A DNA stretch of 64,000 nucleotides, taken from NCBI RefSeq assembly GCF_900095725.1, contig NZ_FMMP01000017.1, forward strand, positions 90,822-154,821, written 5' to 3'. Under the pieces are notes generated by a model that saw only the letters and a list, made by a program, of their open reading frames with translations, was not told the origin of the DNA and made no database searches. This DNA comes from Cellulosilyticum sp. I15G10I2 (GTDB lineage Bacteria > Bacillota > Clostridia > Lachnospirales > Cellulosilyticaceae). Below are positions 55,426-64,000 of the stretch, in pieces (within the stretch, counting starts at the first letter, position 1; each line of letters begins with the position of its first letter). Position numbers and translations under genes: made by a program.

Positions 55426-56319
55426 CTATTTGTATGAAGTATGCTTTGATCTAAAAATAGTAGGCGTACATCCCATTTGTTTTTTGAAGACGCGATTAAA
55501 ATAACTTAGATTATCAAAGCCACATTCAAGTGCAATGTCGGTAATACTGAGGGTACTGATTTTAAGGAGGGTACTTGCTGCTTCTATGCGGTAGTGATTG
55601 ATATAGCAGGCAATACTTGTGTCAGTCATTTCTTTAAAGAATTTGCAAAGATATTGTGGCGTAAAGTTTACAGACTCGCTAATGTCTGTAAGCTTTATTT
55701 TTTTGTCATAATTTTGATAAATGTAGCCCATTATTTTTCTGAGTGTATAATATTTTTTAGCTTGCAAAGGACTTTTATGGCTTTCTGATGCCAAAGTATA
55801 GAGGTTTTCTCTAAATAAAGTACTAAAAATAAAAAACAATTTACTTTTAAGGGCAAATTCATAACCTATAGTTTTAGTTGTTAATTCCTCTATGATGGCT
55901 TTGAGTTCTATAATAATTTGGTTTTGAGAAGGGACTTCAGACTTAAAATGTGTACAGATTTTAAATTTGCCCCTTTTGATGCCATCAAAATATTCACGGC
56001 AGGCATCAAAAGAATGGGTAAGGAGCTCAGTGTCAAAAACGACTGAAAGGTAAGTACAATCAGCTGTTTTTGAAAAACCGGAATGAATCTGACCGCCGTT
56101 TACAAAGATACATTCCCCTGATTGTACGGTAAGCACTTCATTATCTAGGGTAAAAACTGCCTCTCCGTCTGATAAATAAATGAATTCCAGTTCATTATGC
56201 CAATGATAGGGTAAGATAGGACCAGCTTTATAGTGTATTACAGTGTAAAGTGCTATAGGTAGCATACTCTCACCGTGCTGCTTGTGTTCTTTTAGTTTCT
56301 CGAAATTCAGATTATCCAT
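55426..56319 (-). CDS. AraC-family regulator, copy 2 (partner of GH31 copy 2)
   Basis: This 297-residue regulator parallels the one at 45680-46576 along its whole length, starting NLNFEKLKEHKQHGESMLPI. It has the same cupin half (YHWHNELEFIYLSDGEAVF) and AraC HTH (FTPQYLCKFFKEMTDTS, FNRVFKKQMGCTP). AAGGAGG lies about 11 bases before ATG 56319. It diverges from GH31 copy 2. Its stop lies 8 bases from the end of the convergent GH36 remnant. Confidence 0.95.
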   Translation of the reverse strand: MDNLNFEKLKEHKQHGESMLPIALYTVIHYKAGPILPYHWHNELEFIYLSDGEAVFTLDNEVLTVQSGECIFVNGGQIHSGFSKTADCTYLSVVFDTELLTHSFDACREYFDGIKRGKFKICTHFKSEVPSQNQIIIELKAIIEELTTKTIGYEFALKSKLFFIFSTLFRENLYTLASESHKSPLQAKKYYTLRKIMGYIYQNYDKKIKLTDISESVNFTPQYLCKFFKEMTDTSIACYINHYRIEAASTLLKISTLSITDIALECGFDNLSYFNRVFKKQMGCTPTIFRSKHTSYK

Positions 56320-56459
56320 TATAATCTTGTCCTCCTTATGTGATATTAAAATAATACTATTATATATGCATATAGTGCAAGTATTTAAGGGGAATAGATA
56401 ATATAATGCTATTAAATCCTAATCGATGATATAAATAATTTCTAAAAGGAGACAGTGAA
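56320..56459. promoter_or_regulatory. Divergent AraC/GH31 promoter region, copy 2, with two palindromes
   Basis: The minus-strand promoter TTGCAC - 18 bp - TATTAT lies at 56380 to 56351. A plus-strand TATAAT is at 56402-56407. TAATACTATTA at 56352-56362 and TAATGCTATTA at 56404-56414 are 52 bp apart centre to centre, exactly as in copy 1. One base of the second site breaks its symmetry. Confidence 0.6.
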
Positions 56460-58835
56460 ATGACTATTCAAAACAAAGATTCTTCTATGTTTGTTCATAT
56501 TACGCAGCTTACTGAATACATCACAAGAGTTGTCTATACATACAGTGAGAAAGAGCCTAGTTATAGCATGCTTATCTCAAAAGACTTTAAGCCGCAAAGT
56601 GGCTTAACCACGAATAATTATATAGCAAAAGATGGGGGAATTTCATTTAAAAATAAAGAAGGAGAAGTTATTTTAGAGGAAATAGCACATGGTTTAACAG
56701 GGAAAAAGGTTTTCAAGTACTTTGTTGATGGGGAACCTATTATTAAAATGAAACAAACTGCTAATGGGGAGGTTTCTTATATTGAAAATTCCCGAAGAGA
56801 AGCATCCGGGAAGGCCTATGAAGGTAAACTAACGTTTAAAGTAATGGAAGACGAGGCCCTTTATGGACTAGGACAACACGAAGAGGGCGTCTATAACTAT
56901 AATGGAAAAAAAGAATATCTTTATCAGACCAATATGAAGATAACCATTCCTTTTTTGCTATCCTCCAGAAATTATGGAATACTGATTGATACAGAAAGTG
57001 CCATGATCTTTGAGAGTAAGGATGGGGAAATGACTTTTTCCATCGATACAACTTATGAACTCTCCTATTACGTTATTACAGGAGAAAACTTTGAAGAAAT
57101 TATTAGATCATTAAGAACACTTACAGGAAGAGCACCTATGCTCCCAAGGTGGACTTATGGATATATTCAATCTAAAGAACGTTATCATTCTTCAGAAGAG
57201 CTTTTAAATACAGCACTACAATTTAAAAAAGCTGGTATTCCAATAGATTGTATTGTACAAGACTGGCTGACTTGGGAAGAAAAACTATGGGGAGAAAAAC
57301 GAACGGATAAAAAGAGATTTCCAGATATTAAAGAGCTTATAGACAAGCTTCATAAAGAGCAGATTAAACTTATGGTTTCAATCTGGCCCAATATGGCAGA
57401 GGGGGGAGAAAATCTCAAGGAATTTAGGGAGAAAGCACTGCTGCTGCCAAACACGACAGTCTACGATGCGTACGATGAAGAAGCAAGAGCTGTCTATTGG
57501 AAACAATGCAAAGAGGAATGGTTTTCATCTGGAGCAGATGCCTGGTGGTGTGATAATGCAGAGCCTTTTTCAGATCCAGATTGGAACGGGGAGACGAAAA
57601 GGCCTGAGGAAGTACGCTATCAACTCATTGTAGAAGAATCCCAAAAATCTATGGATTGGACACGGGTTAATTCGTATGGACTTCTTCATTCTCAAGGTAT
57701 TTATGAAAACTGGCGTAAGACAAATAGCAATAAACGTGTGACGAATCTTACCCGTTCATCCTATATATCAGGTCAAAGATATGGAGCAATCGCCTGGTCA
57801 GGAGACATTTGTGCGAAGTGGTCTACCCTCAAAAAGCAAATCGTAGAAGGCATTAAATTTTCAATGAGTGGGATGCCTTACTGGACATTAGACATCGGGG
57901 CATTTTTTACTGTAAAAGATAAATGGGAAAATAGAGGATGTAATAATCATACAAATACCAATCCTTTATGGTTTTGGGATGGAGATTATAATGAAGGAGT
58001 AAATGACTTGGGGTATAGGGAGCTTTATGTAAGATGGCTGCAGTATGGAACTTTTTTACCAATGTTTCGATCTCATGGCACAGATACACCAAGGGAACCT
58101 TGGCACTTTGGAGAGCCAGGAGATATCTTTTATGATACTATTCTTAAGTTTATAAAATTGCGCTATCAGCTGATGCCCTATATTTATTCAATAGCAGCAC
58201 AGGTGAATCAAAATCATGGTACGATGCTTCGAAGTCTCATGTTTGATTTTGCACAAGATGAAAAAGTAAGAGAAATGAGTGACAGCTTTATGTTTGGCAA
58301 GTCACTGCTCGTTTGCCCGGTTACAGAGCCGATGTATTATGAGGCTAATAGCGTGCCCATTTCGGATACAAATAAGATAAGAGAAGTATATTTACCTAAA
58401 GGGACTAAATGGTATGATTTCTGGACCCAGGAATTATATGAAGGTGGGCAAAGCATAAACTATGAAGCTGGACTTGAAACGATGCCGCTTTTTGTTAAAG
58501 CAGGCTCTATTATTCCTATGTCCGAATCTTTAGCTTATGCGGATGAAAAACAAGGAGAAATATCTGAAATTATTATTTATAGTGGAGCAGATGGAGAATT
58601 TGATCTATATAATGACGATGGGGATAATTATTCCTATGAGGAAGATAATTTTTCAATGATTAAATTAATTTATAAAGATGATGAGAAAACATTAACTTTT
58701 GGAGATGCTATGGGCAACTTTATTTATCAAGAAAAATTTAAAATTAGAGTTATTGGAGATCCTAAAACATTAAGTTCTATGGAATTTAATTATAAGGGAA
58801 AAGAGGTAACAATAAATCTTACATCGAGACTGTAA
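56460..58835 (+). CDS. GH31 alpha-xylosidase/alpha-glucosidase, copy 2
   Basis: This 791-residue paralogue of the enzyme at 46715 starts after AAAAGGAGAC. It has the same domain order. Nucleophile Asp365 is in DAWWCDNAEPF, AWSGDICAKW holds the acid/base Asp, and FRSHGTDTPREPW is present. Differences cluster in the N-terminal sandwich and the C-terminal domains, which may alter substrate preference. There is no signal peptide. Keeping two regulator/enzyme pairs suggests either dosage or slightly different substrates. Confidence 0.93.
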   Translation: MTIQNKDSSMFVHITQLTEYITRVVYTYSEKEPSYSMLISKDFKPQSGLTTNNYIAKDGGISFKNKEGEVILEEIAHGLTGKKVFKYFVDGEPIIKMKQTANGEVSYIENSRREASGKAYEGKLTFKVMEDEALYGLGQHEEGVYNYNGKKEYLYQTNMKITIPFLLSSRNYGILIDTESAMIFESKDGEMTFSIDTTYELSYYVITGENFEEIIRSLRTLTGRAPMLPRWTYGYIQSKERYHSSEELLNTALQFKKAGIPIDCIVQDWLTWEEKLWGEKRTDKKRFPDIKELIDKLHKEQIKLMVSIWPNMAEGGENLKEFREKALLLPNTTVYDAYDEEARAVYWKQCKEEWFSSGADAWWCDNAEPFSDPDWNGETKRPEEVRYQLIVEESQKSMDWTRVNSYGLLHSQGIYENWRKTNSNKRVTNLTRSSYISGQRYGAIAWSGDICAKWSTLKKQIVEGIKFSMSGMPYWTLDIGAFFTVKDKWENRGCNNHTNTNPLWFWDGDYNEGVNDLGYRELYVRWLQYGTFLPMFRSHGTDTPREPWHFGEPGDIFYDTILKFIKLRYQLMPYIYSIAAQVNQNHGTMLRSLMFDFAQDEKVREMSDSFMFGKSLLVCPVTEPMYYEANSVPISDTNKIREVYLPKGTKWYDFWTQELYEGGQSINYEAGLETMPLFVKAGSIIPMSESLAYADEKQGEISEIIIYSGADGEFDLYNDDGDNYSYEEDNFSMIKLIYKDDEKTLTFGDAMGNFIYQEKFKIRVIGDPKTLSSMEFNYKGKEVTINLTSRL

Positions 58836-58879
58836 TCAAGCTAACTAAATAAAACGTAGCTATAATAAGGCTTAGCGTA

Positions 58880-58907
58880 GGACGCAGTTTTCTGCGTTCT
58901 TTTTTTG
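58880..58907 (+). terminator. Rho-independent terminator after GH31 copy 2
   Basis: GACGCAG (58881-58887) pairs with CTGCGTTC (58892-58899) through a 4-base loop, followed by a run of eight T. The following 190 bases up to the next gene hold no recognisable feature. Confidence 0.88.
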
Positions 58908-59097
58908 CGAACATCTTCCGCTTCTTATCATGGCGTTGAGAAGGTGTAAATGATAGTTCGGCGAAACACCATGTGCTATGGCAGACTATTTCTTTGAGGA
59001 GATATTGTAGTTTAATGTCCTATGAAAAGGTCTAAATTTATGGTATGATTTTATAAACGCATTAATAATGAAATGACTTGGGAGGCTTGGTGAAATC

Positions 59098-60444
59098 TTG
59101 AAGGTGTTTGCGAGAATAAAGATGAGAATCATAGTTATAACGATTGTAATTACGGTGTTGTTGTTTTCATATTTATGGATATATAACAATATTGAAAACA
59201 AAAGAGTGATTCGTACAAATAAAGAGATTACTATTCTTTTGAGTCAACATCCTTATGTCGAGGCCATTATAAGTGAATTAGATGCTTTTTCAAAAAAAAC
59301 TGGGATCAATGTGGTTTATAACATCGTCCCCGAAGATAATTATTATAATATCATGAAAGCTCGGCTGGAACGTGGTTATGGAGAACCAGATGTCATCATG
59401 ACCGGCCCTTATTTTATATGGGAATTAAGCAGTGAACATATGCTTGAAGACTTGACGCCATATTATAAAGATCAAACAGAGAATTATAATATTGATGATT
59501 TTTTACCCAATGTTTTGGAGATTTATAGATATAGCCAAGGTGATTCAATAAAAACATACGGTCTTCCACTGGGATTTGAAGTGGCAGTTTTAGCATATAA
59601 TAAAAGAATATTTGACGAGCTGAATATAGAAGTTCCAAAGACATACGATGAATTATTGAAAGTGTGTGAATACATTAAGAATTTAAAGGATGACAAATTA
59701 TATGCGCTTGCTATAAGAGGCAGAGATGACTGGGCTATGTTAAATACTGGGTATATAAGTATGTATGCAAATTATCTTTTGCCTGAAAATAAGCATCTAG
59801 ATTTAACTGAGCGATTAACAGAAAAAGGTAGTATTGCTATGAATGAATTGTGGCTAAAGATTGTTAAAGCAGGTTCATCATCAGAGTTAGACGAAGCTAC
59901 ATGGGGAGTAGCGAGTGCTGATTTCGGTTCTGGACGAGCAGCTATGTTATTTGATATGGATAATGTAGCCTATTATCAAAACATGAAAGGTGAATCTAAC
60001 GAAGCTGGTAATATTGCGTGGACTACTGTTCCTACAATTAAGGCAGGAGATCCATTTGTTTCAAATTTATGGAGTTGGGGGCTCTCGATGAATAGGGATA
60101 GTCATTCGAAAGATGCAGCTTGGGCGTTTATTAATTATTTTACATCTGAGGACTTTGTGTTTACCGCTGCAACGAAATATAAATTAGTCCTTCCAGCGAG
60201 AAGGACCGTAATCGAGTCAGAAAAATTCATGGATATTATAGAAAAAAATGCAGGGTATAGAAAAACACTAGATGAAACAATACCTAGATCAAAAGTCCTT
60301 CTTAGCAAGAATGATAAAATTATTGACATATTAAATTTGTGGTCAAAAACCATTAAATATATACAGAGAGAAAGTACAGGTATTTCTGAACAAATGGAAC
60401 AATTACAATTATCAATTGGCGATATATATACTGATAATCAATAA
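59098..60444 (+). CDS. Membrane-anchored extracellular sugar-binding protein of a three-component sensor
   Basis: This 448-residue solute-binding-protein fold (LDAFSKKTGINVVYNIV, YGEPDVIMTGPYFIW, YGLPLGFEVAVLAYNKRIF, SGRAAMLFDMD) has an N-terminal hydrophobic helix at about 10-30. It has neither a lipobox Cys nor an obvious cleavage site, so it is probably anchored. The start is uncertain. TTG 59098 is 12 bases after GGAGG; ATG 59122 is the alternative. No permease genes accompany it. Instead a response regulator starts 29 bases downstream and a kinase follows. I infer that it presents a bound sugar to the kinase's extracellular domain rather than feeding an importer. Confidence 0.82.
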   Translation: MKVFARIKMRIIVITIVITVLLFSYLWIYNNIENKRVIRTNKEITILLSQHPYVEAIISELDAFSKKTGINVVYNIVPEDNYYNIMKARLERGYGEPDVIMTGPYFIWELSSEHMLEDLTPYYKDQTENYNIDDFLPNVLEIYRYSQGDSIKTYGLPLGFEVAVLAYNKRIFDELNIEVPKTYDELLKVCEYIKNLKDDKLYALAIRGRDDWAMLNTGYISMYANYLLPENKHLDLTERLTEKGSIAMNELWLKIVKAGSSSELDEATWGVASADFGSGRAAMLFDMDNVAYYQNMKGESNEAGNIAWTTVPTIKAGDPFVSNLWSWGLSMNRDSHSKDAAWAFINYFTSEDFVFTAATKYKLVLPARRTVIESEKFMDIIEKNAGYRKTLDETIPRSKVLLSKNDKIIDILNLWSKTIKYIQRESTGISEQMEQLQLSIGDIYTDNQ

Positions 60445-60473
60445 TGTTACAATGTTCGTAAATGGGAGGCGTT

Positions 60474-61637
60474 ATGAAAAAAGCAATAATCGTAGACGAT
60501 GAAATGTTGGTGCGTGTGGGGCTAAGGACGTCAATTAATTGGGAAAAATATGGTTTCGTTGTGGAAGGGGAAGCACGCAACGGCAAAGAAGCAATTGAAA
60601 AATTCAGTGATTCCAAGATAGACTTGTTAATAACGGATATAGCTATGCCTGAAATGGATGGGCTGGAGCTTAGTAAGTTTTTTTTGAATATCAATAAAGA
60701 TATTTGTATTATAATACTAACGCATCATGAAAATTTTGCATATGCAAAAAAAGCTATAGAGCTTGGGGTAAGTCAATATATTTTGAAGTCAGATTTAGAT
60801 ACCGAACATTTTGAAAAAATATTAAGACAAATATCGAATATTAATGATATTGATGTAGATAATAATGAAAAAGCTAGGTATTTAGAGAATAAACGATTAA
60901 TGACTGAATGTTTAAATAGCAATATGATACAGGCTAAACAATTGGAATTTATAAATGACGGCTATTATTTCTTTGAGTTATCCATAAACAATATGAAAGA
61001 CAGTAAAGTGGATGAAAAAGCTGTTAATGTTATTATTGAATCAACGTTAGAATCACTAAAAGCAGAATACTATTTATTAAATATCCCTGGAATGAATAAG
61101 CGCATCATTGTATTTGACTCAGAAAACGATGGGTTTAAAAATATTGTAAAAATTATGGATGAAATTAAAAACAACCTGGAACAGATACTAGGCCAACAAC
61201 TTAAGTATGACTATACAGTTAAGTATCATCCATTAAACAAACTTTATAATCATCTTCTTCAAGTACGAAATTCAATGGGGATTAGTGAATATCAAAATGA
61301 AAAATACCCATTTTATGTTAATAAGGCTTTTGAATTTATTAACAATAACTATAGGCGAGATATTTCCTTAAACGATGTTGCTGAATATTGCGAGTTAAAT
61401 GCCAGTTATTTAAGTAATCTTATTCGTAAAGAGACTGGGATAACCTATTCAAAATATTTGAACATGTTACGCATTAAAGAAGCCAAGCATCTACTTGAAT
61501 CAACGAATATGAAGGTATATGAAGTATCAATGTATGTAGGCATAGATAACCAGTATTACTTTGGAAAATTATTTAAAGAAATTACAGGGATAACATGTAG
61601 CGAATATCGCGCCAGATTATTTGAGAAGGATGAGTGA
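60474..61637 (+). CDS. YesN-type response regulator with AraC output domain
   Basis: This 387-residue regulator starts at ATG 60474, preceded by GGGAGG; the in-frame ATG at 60462 overlaps that site. The receiver domain KKAIIVDDEMLVRVG has phosphoacceptor Asp55 in LLITDIAMPEMDG and YILKSDLD, where Ser replaces the usual Pro after Lys. The C-terminal AraC double HTH (about 285-385) has LNASYLSNLIRKETGITYSK and QYYFGKLFKEITGITCSEYR. The central region is shorter than in the regulators at 4829 and 21192. The gene sits between a binding protein and a kinase and precedes the RbsB-like gene at 63712, its likely target. Confidence 0.92.
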   Translation: MKKAIIVDDEMLVRVGLRTSINWEKYGFVVEGEARNGKEAIEKFSDSKIDLLITDIAMPEMDGLELSKFFLNINKDICIIILTHHENFAYAKKAIELGVSQYILKSDLDTEHFEKILRQISNINDIDVDNNEKARYLENKRLMTECLNSNMIQAKQLEFINDGYYFFELSINNMKDSKVDEKAVNVIIESTLESLKAEYYLLNIPGMNKRIIVFDSENDGFKNIVKIMDEIKNNLEQILGQQLKYDYTVKYHPLNKLYNHLLQVRNSMGISEYQNEKYPFYVNKAFEFINNNYRRDISLNDVAEYCELNASYLSNLIRKETGITYSKYLNMLRIKEAKHLLESTNMKVYEVSMYVGIDNQYYFGKLFKEITGITCSEYRARLFEKDE

Positions 61638-61641
61638 TTTG

Positions 61642-63345
61642 ATGGAGAGAAAACACTCTAAAATCCAAAAAAGGATTTTTCTGCATGTAGCAATTGTTAT
61701 TATTATAACCCTTTTTGTCTCGGTTGCAGCAATGGCGTCGGTTATGCTAAATGAACTCATTCAAAGTAAGCTAGAAAACTCATTACAAAAGACGATTAAA
61801 GCCAAGCAAAGTATTGAAAACATATTTAGGCAAGCCAATGAAATGGCGTATGCTATTTCGTTAGACCAGGACGTTTTAAATCTTATAAAAAGTTCAGTAG
61901 ACAATAAAGTGAATCAGATTGAAGCAAATCAGGTATACAAAAATTTATATTTTTTAATTGATAAAATGGAGATGTATTCAGATGTAGCCATTCTTTCATA
62001 TGATGAAAAACTATCAAAATGGTCCTTAGTAGGAGCGTCACTAAGTAATAAAAATGAAGCATTACTGAAACGTATGGATTTGAGCACAACTGATATTCTG
62101 AGCAATAAATATTTCGTTGATTCTACAAGCGGAAATTATAGAATATTTCATAGCGTTAATGATTTATATGGTAATCTAATAGGTTGTATTATTGTAGAGC
62201 TGGATAGTAAATTTATTAGTGAAATCTTTGCGTCATCCTCTTATGAATATCAAAATGAAAAAATAGCTATTGTTGATGAACTTGGTAAAGTAATACTTAT
62301 ATTTCCAAATAATGTAGACTTTAATTCAATATTGGAAGAAAATAAAGAATTGCTTCATAATAATACACAGATTATAAACCGTAAAGTATTTGGAAAACGA
62401 AGTATATTAGTATCGAATAGTGTTAACTATACAGGTTGGCAGATTATTCGAATTATTAAGATGGATGGTATCTACCAATTAATTTATTCCTCGATACAAA
62501 TAGATATTATCATATTAATAATACTTATTGTTGCCGGCATTATATCTAGTTATGCTGTGTCAAAGTCGATTACTGACCCGATTCTAAAATTAAGAAAATC
62601 TGTCATTGAGTTTGAAAAGGCTAATTATCTTAAAACGATACAAGCTGAAACAGATGATGAGATAGGTGAACTAGCAAATACATTTAATGATATCGGATAT
62701 CGCCTCAGGGAGTCTATTGATAAGATGGTAGAAGATGAAAAGAAAAAAGCTGAATTTCAATTACAAATCTTACAAGCACAAATAAACCCTCATTTTTTGT
62801 ATAATACACTAGACTCAATACGATGGATGGCGGTTATCAATAAGCAGGATAAAATAAGTGAAATGGTAATTGCTATAATAAAACTTCTTAGATATAATAT
62901 TTCGAATATGAATTCCTTTGTGGCTTTAGAAGATGAAATTGACTGTATAAAAAACTATATTTCTGTACAAAGTTATCGATATGGAAAAAGGGTCGAAATG
63001 GAGTATGATATAGAAACGGTTAAGGAATTAAAGGTATTGAAATTTATTTTACAACCATTAGTAGAAAATTCGATTTACCATGGTTCGAATGTATTTAATA
63101 ATGATGTTAAGATTAAGATAATAGGTTATAAGGAAAATGAAAAACTTATCCTAAAAGTAGTAGACAATGGGGTTGGACTTCGGAAAAAGGAAACTGAATC
63201 ATCGACTAAAATGCATACAGGAATAGGCGTAGAAAATATCAGACAGCGTATAAAATTACATTTTGGAGAAGAATATGGAATTGAATTAATACCTTTAAAA
63301 GTTGGTGTTGAAGTACGTTTGACACTTGCTATTATCTATGAATAA
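61642..63345 (+). CDS. YesM-type sensor histidine kinase
   Basis: This 567-residue membrane kinase overlaps or abuts the regulator. ATG 61642 is taken with AGAAGGA about 11 bases upstream; ATG 61630, overlapping the regulator's end, is possible. TM1 is at about 10-33, an extracellular domain follows, and TM2 is near 280-300 (IIILIILIVAGIISSYAV). HAMP ends TDDEIGELANTFNDIG. His384 is in LQAQINPHFLYNTLDSI, and the ATPase domain has LVENSIYHGSN and DNGVGL. It is the partner of the upstream regulator and probably of the anchored binding protein at 59098. Confidence 0.92.
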   Translation: MERKHSKIQKRIFLHVAIVIIITLFVSVAAMASVMLNELIQSKLENSLQKTIKAKQSIENIFRQANEMAYAISLDQDVLNLIKSSVDNKVNQIEANQVYKNLYFLIDKMEMYSDVAILSYDEKLSKWSLVGASLSNKNEALLKRMDLSTTDILSNKYFVDSTSGNYRIFHSVNDLYGNLIGCIIVELDSKFISEIFASSSYEYQNEKIAIVDELGKVILIFPNNVDFNSILEENKELLHNNTQIINRKVFGKRSILVSNSVNYTGWQIIRIIKMDGIYQLIYSSIQIDIIILIILIVAGIISSYAVSKSITDPILKLRKSVIEFEKANYLKTIQAETDDEIGELANTFNDIGYRLRESIDKMVEDEKKKAEFQLQILQAQINPHFLYNTLDSIRWMAVINKQDKISEMVIAIIKLLRYNISNMNSFVALEDEIDCIKNYISVQSYRYGKRVEMEYDIETVKELKVLKFILQPLVENSIYHGSNVFNNDVKIKIIGYKENEKLILKVVDNGVGLRKKETESSTKMHTGIGVENIRQRIKLHFGEEYGIELIPLKVGVEVRLTLAIIYE

Positions 63346-63384
63346 AAATAAATACTTTGTAGTAAACATAAAAAGGCTACAAAA

Positions 63385-63435
63385 AGAAACCCGCTAAACC
63401 TAGAGTGAAAAATCTAGGTTTAGCGGGTTTTTTGT
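63385..63435 (+). terminator. Strong terminator after the three-component operon
   Basis: AACCCGCTAAACCTAGA (63388-63404) pairs with TCTAGGTTTAGCGGGTT (63413-63429), followed by TTTTTT. Flanking CTACAAAA/TTTTGTAG extends the stem, so it could work in both directions. Confidence 0.93.
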
Positions 63436-63711
63436 AGTCATATATTATAAAAAGTAGTATCTGATTTTATACATATTTTATAGTGCAAAAAATATGTATA
63501 AAAAAATAGTACTAATCATCAATTATATAAAAAAATAATAGTGTAAATGTAAAATTAGAACATTTATTAATATCAAGGAAAAGTGCACAATTAATCATAT
63601 GATAAGCAATAAATGATATATATTTATCACAATAAATAAAAAAGGGGGATGAAGTTTTATCGTTATTTATAACATTTATATTTTAAAAACTACATACTGG
63701 GAGGAAAGAAA
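63436..63711 (+). promoter_or_regulatory. Promoter/leader region with palindromes upstream of the RbsB-like gene
   Basis: This 276-base AT-rich region contains a perfect inverted repeat TTATACATATTTT/AAAATATGTATAA (63467-63479 and 63489-63501, 9-base spacer). It also contains a separated pair TGATAA (63600-63605) and TTATCA (63624-63629). Either may bind the AraC-type regulator at 60474. No firm -35/-10 pair was chosen. GGGAGGAAAG serves the gene start. Confidence 0.4.
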
Positions 63712-64000
63712 ATGAAAAGAAAATTTATGGCTTTATTACTTAGTGGGGTAATGGCAGTAATGGGATTAACAGGTTGTACTACAAAAGATCCAGTTGCGCC
63801 TACTCAACCAGCTGCAACCCAGAAGCAAGATGCTGCTGCACCAGCACAAACAGATACCAAAGACTCACAATTTAGAGTGGGTATTACAATCCAGTCTCTT
63901 GAAAACAGTTACTGGGCAGGTGTATTTGGAGAAGTTGAAAAGCTTATGAAGGATAAAGGATGGGGTTATACAATCCTTGCATGTAATGATAACTCAGCGA
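63712..64000 (+). CDS. RbsB-like ABC sugar-binding lipoprotein, N-terminal part (runs off window)
   Basis: ATG 63712 follows GGGAGG and opens a frame that continues to the window end (96 codons). The lipobox GLTGC has Cys22, followed by an Ala/Pro/Gln/Thr/Asp linker. Then come FRVGITIQSLENSYWAGVFG and KGWGYTILACNDNSA, the start of a periplasmic-binding-protein type 1 (ribose/galactose-binding) fold. It therefore belongs to the CUT2 monosaccharide class, unlike the four CUT1 systems upstream. It is probably the first gene of an importer regulated by the three-component operon. Confidence 0.9.
   Translation, partial: MKRKFMALLLSGVMAVMGLTGCTTKDPVAPTQPAATQKQDAAAPAQTDTKDSQFRVGITIQSLENSYWAGVFGEVEKLMKDKGWGYTILACNDNSA

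Larger units (their letters stand above)
55426..58835. repeat. Second copy of a duplicated AraC-GH31 cassette
   Basis: The unit AraC (minus), divergent promoter and GH31 (plus) here corresponds gene for gene to 45680-49087. Proteins align end to end with many substitutions, while some DNA stretches, such as 58581-58645 against 48836-48900, are identical. Confidence 0.9.

Noticed and set aside
58908..59097. Possible remnant of a transposase or other gene after the GH31 terminator
   Set aside because: A short frame ending in YFFEEIL is visible, but there is no motif I can assign to a family and no start site.

Overview
The window looks like the chromosome of a low-GC, plant-fibre-degrading Firmicute, most likely an anaerobic clostridium of the Lachnospirales/Cellulosilyticum kind. 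This is an inference from AT-rich genes, strong AGGAGG-type ribosome binding sites, GTG/TTG starts, YesM/YesN two-component pairs, CUT1 sugar transporters without their own ATPase, and a dense set of glycoside hydrolases. There are no rRNA or tRNA genes and no CRISPR array, and no complete mobile element was seen.

Layout. (1) 1-13.5 kb, plus strand: a partial AraC regulator (minus) diverges from a GH3 glycosidase, followed by a YesM-type kinase, a YesN-type regulator, a sugar-binding lipoprotein with two permeases, a GH51 arabinofuranosidase and a GH43 enzyme. This is an arabinoxylan/arabinan uptake and cleavage locus. (2) 13.6-20 kb: a minus-strand operon of binding protein, two permeases and a GH127 beta-L-arabinofuranosidase, with a divergent AraC regulator. 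(3) 20-21 kb: a decayed radical-SAM gene and a nitroreductase. (4) 21-29.5 kb: kinase/regulator pair (minus) divergent from a binding protein, two permeases and a GH78 rhamnosidase-like enzyme. (5) 29.6-38.4 kb: a kinase, a decayed copy of a binding-protein gene, a methyl-accepting chemotaxis protein, a short regulator, then the intact binding protein and two permeases. A duplicated promoter region flanks the chemoreceptor/regulator pair. (6) 38.5-58.8 kb: a 2096-residue secreted multidomain protein whose central 1600 residues are visibly more GC-rich than everything around it, two diverged copies of an AraC/GH31 cassette, a GH29 fucosidase, a GH42 galactosidase, and remnants of a GH29, a GH36, a histidine kinase and a transposase. 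The enzymes fit xyloglucan or another fucosylated, galactosylated side-chain polymer. (7) 59-64 kb: a membrane-anchored binding protein in one operon with a regulator and a kinase, followed by the start of a different, RbsB-like binding protein.

How it works together. Each locus pairs a membrane or cytoplasmic sensor with one importer for oligosaccharides and with mostly cytoplasmic glycosidases lacking signal peptides. The cell would import oligosaccharides released by exported enzymes (only the giant protein is clearly exported here) and trim them inside. All four complete importers must share an ATPase encoded elsewhere. The region has been rearranged repeatedly: at least six decayed genes or gene fragments, two duplicated promoter or leader segments, and one duplicated regulator/enzyme cassette are visible.

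The observations most worth follow-up are the chimeric giant protein with its captured leader, the chemoreceptor/regulator insertion flanked by a promoter duplication, the binding protein-regulator-kinase three-component operon, and the paired palindromes conserved at identical spacing in the two AraC/GH31 cassettes. All functional assignments rest on reading motifs by eye; no database search was run.
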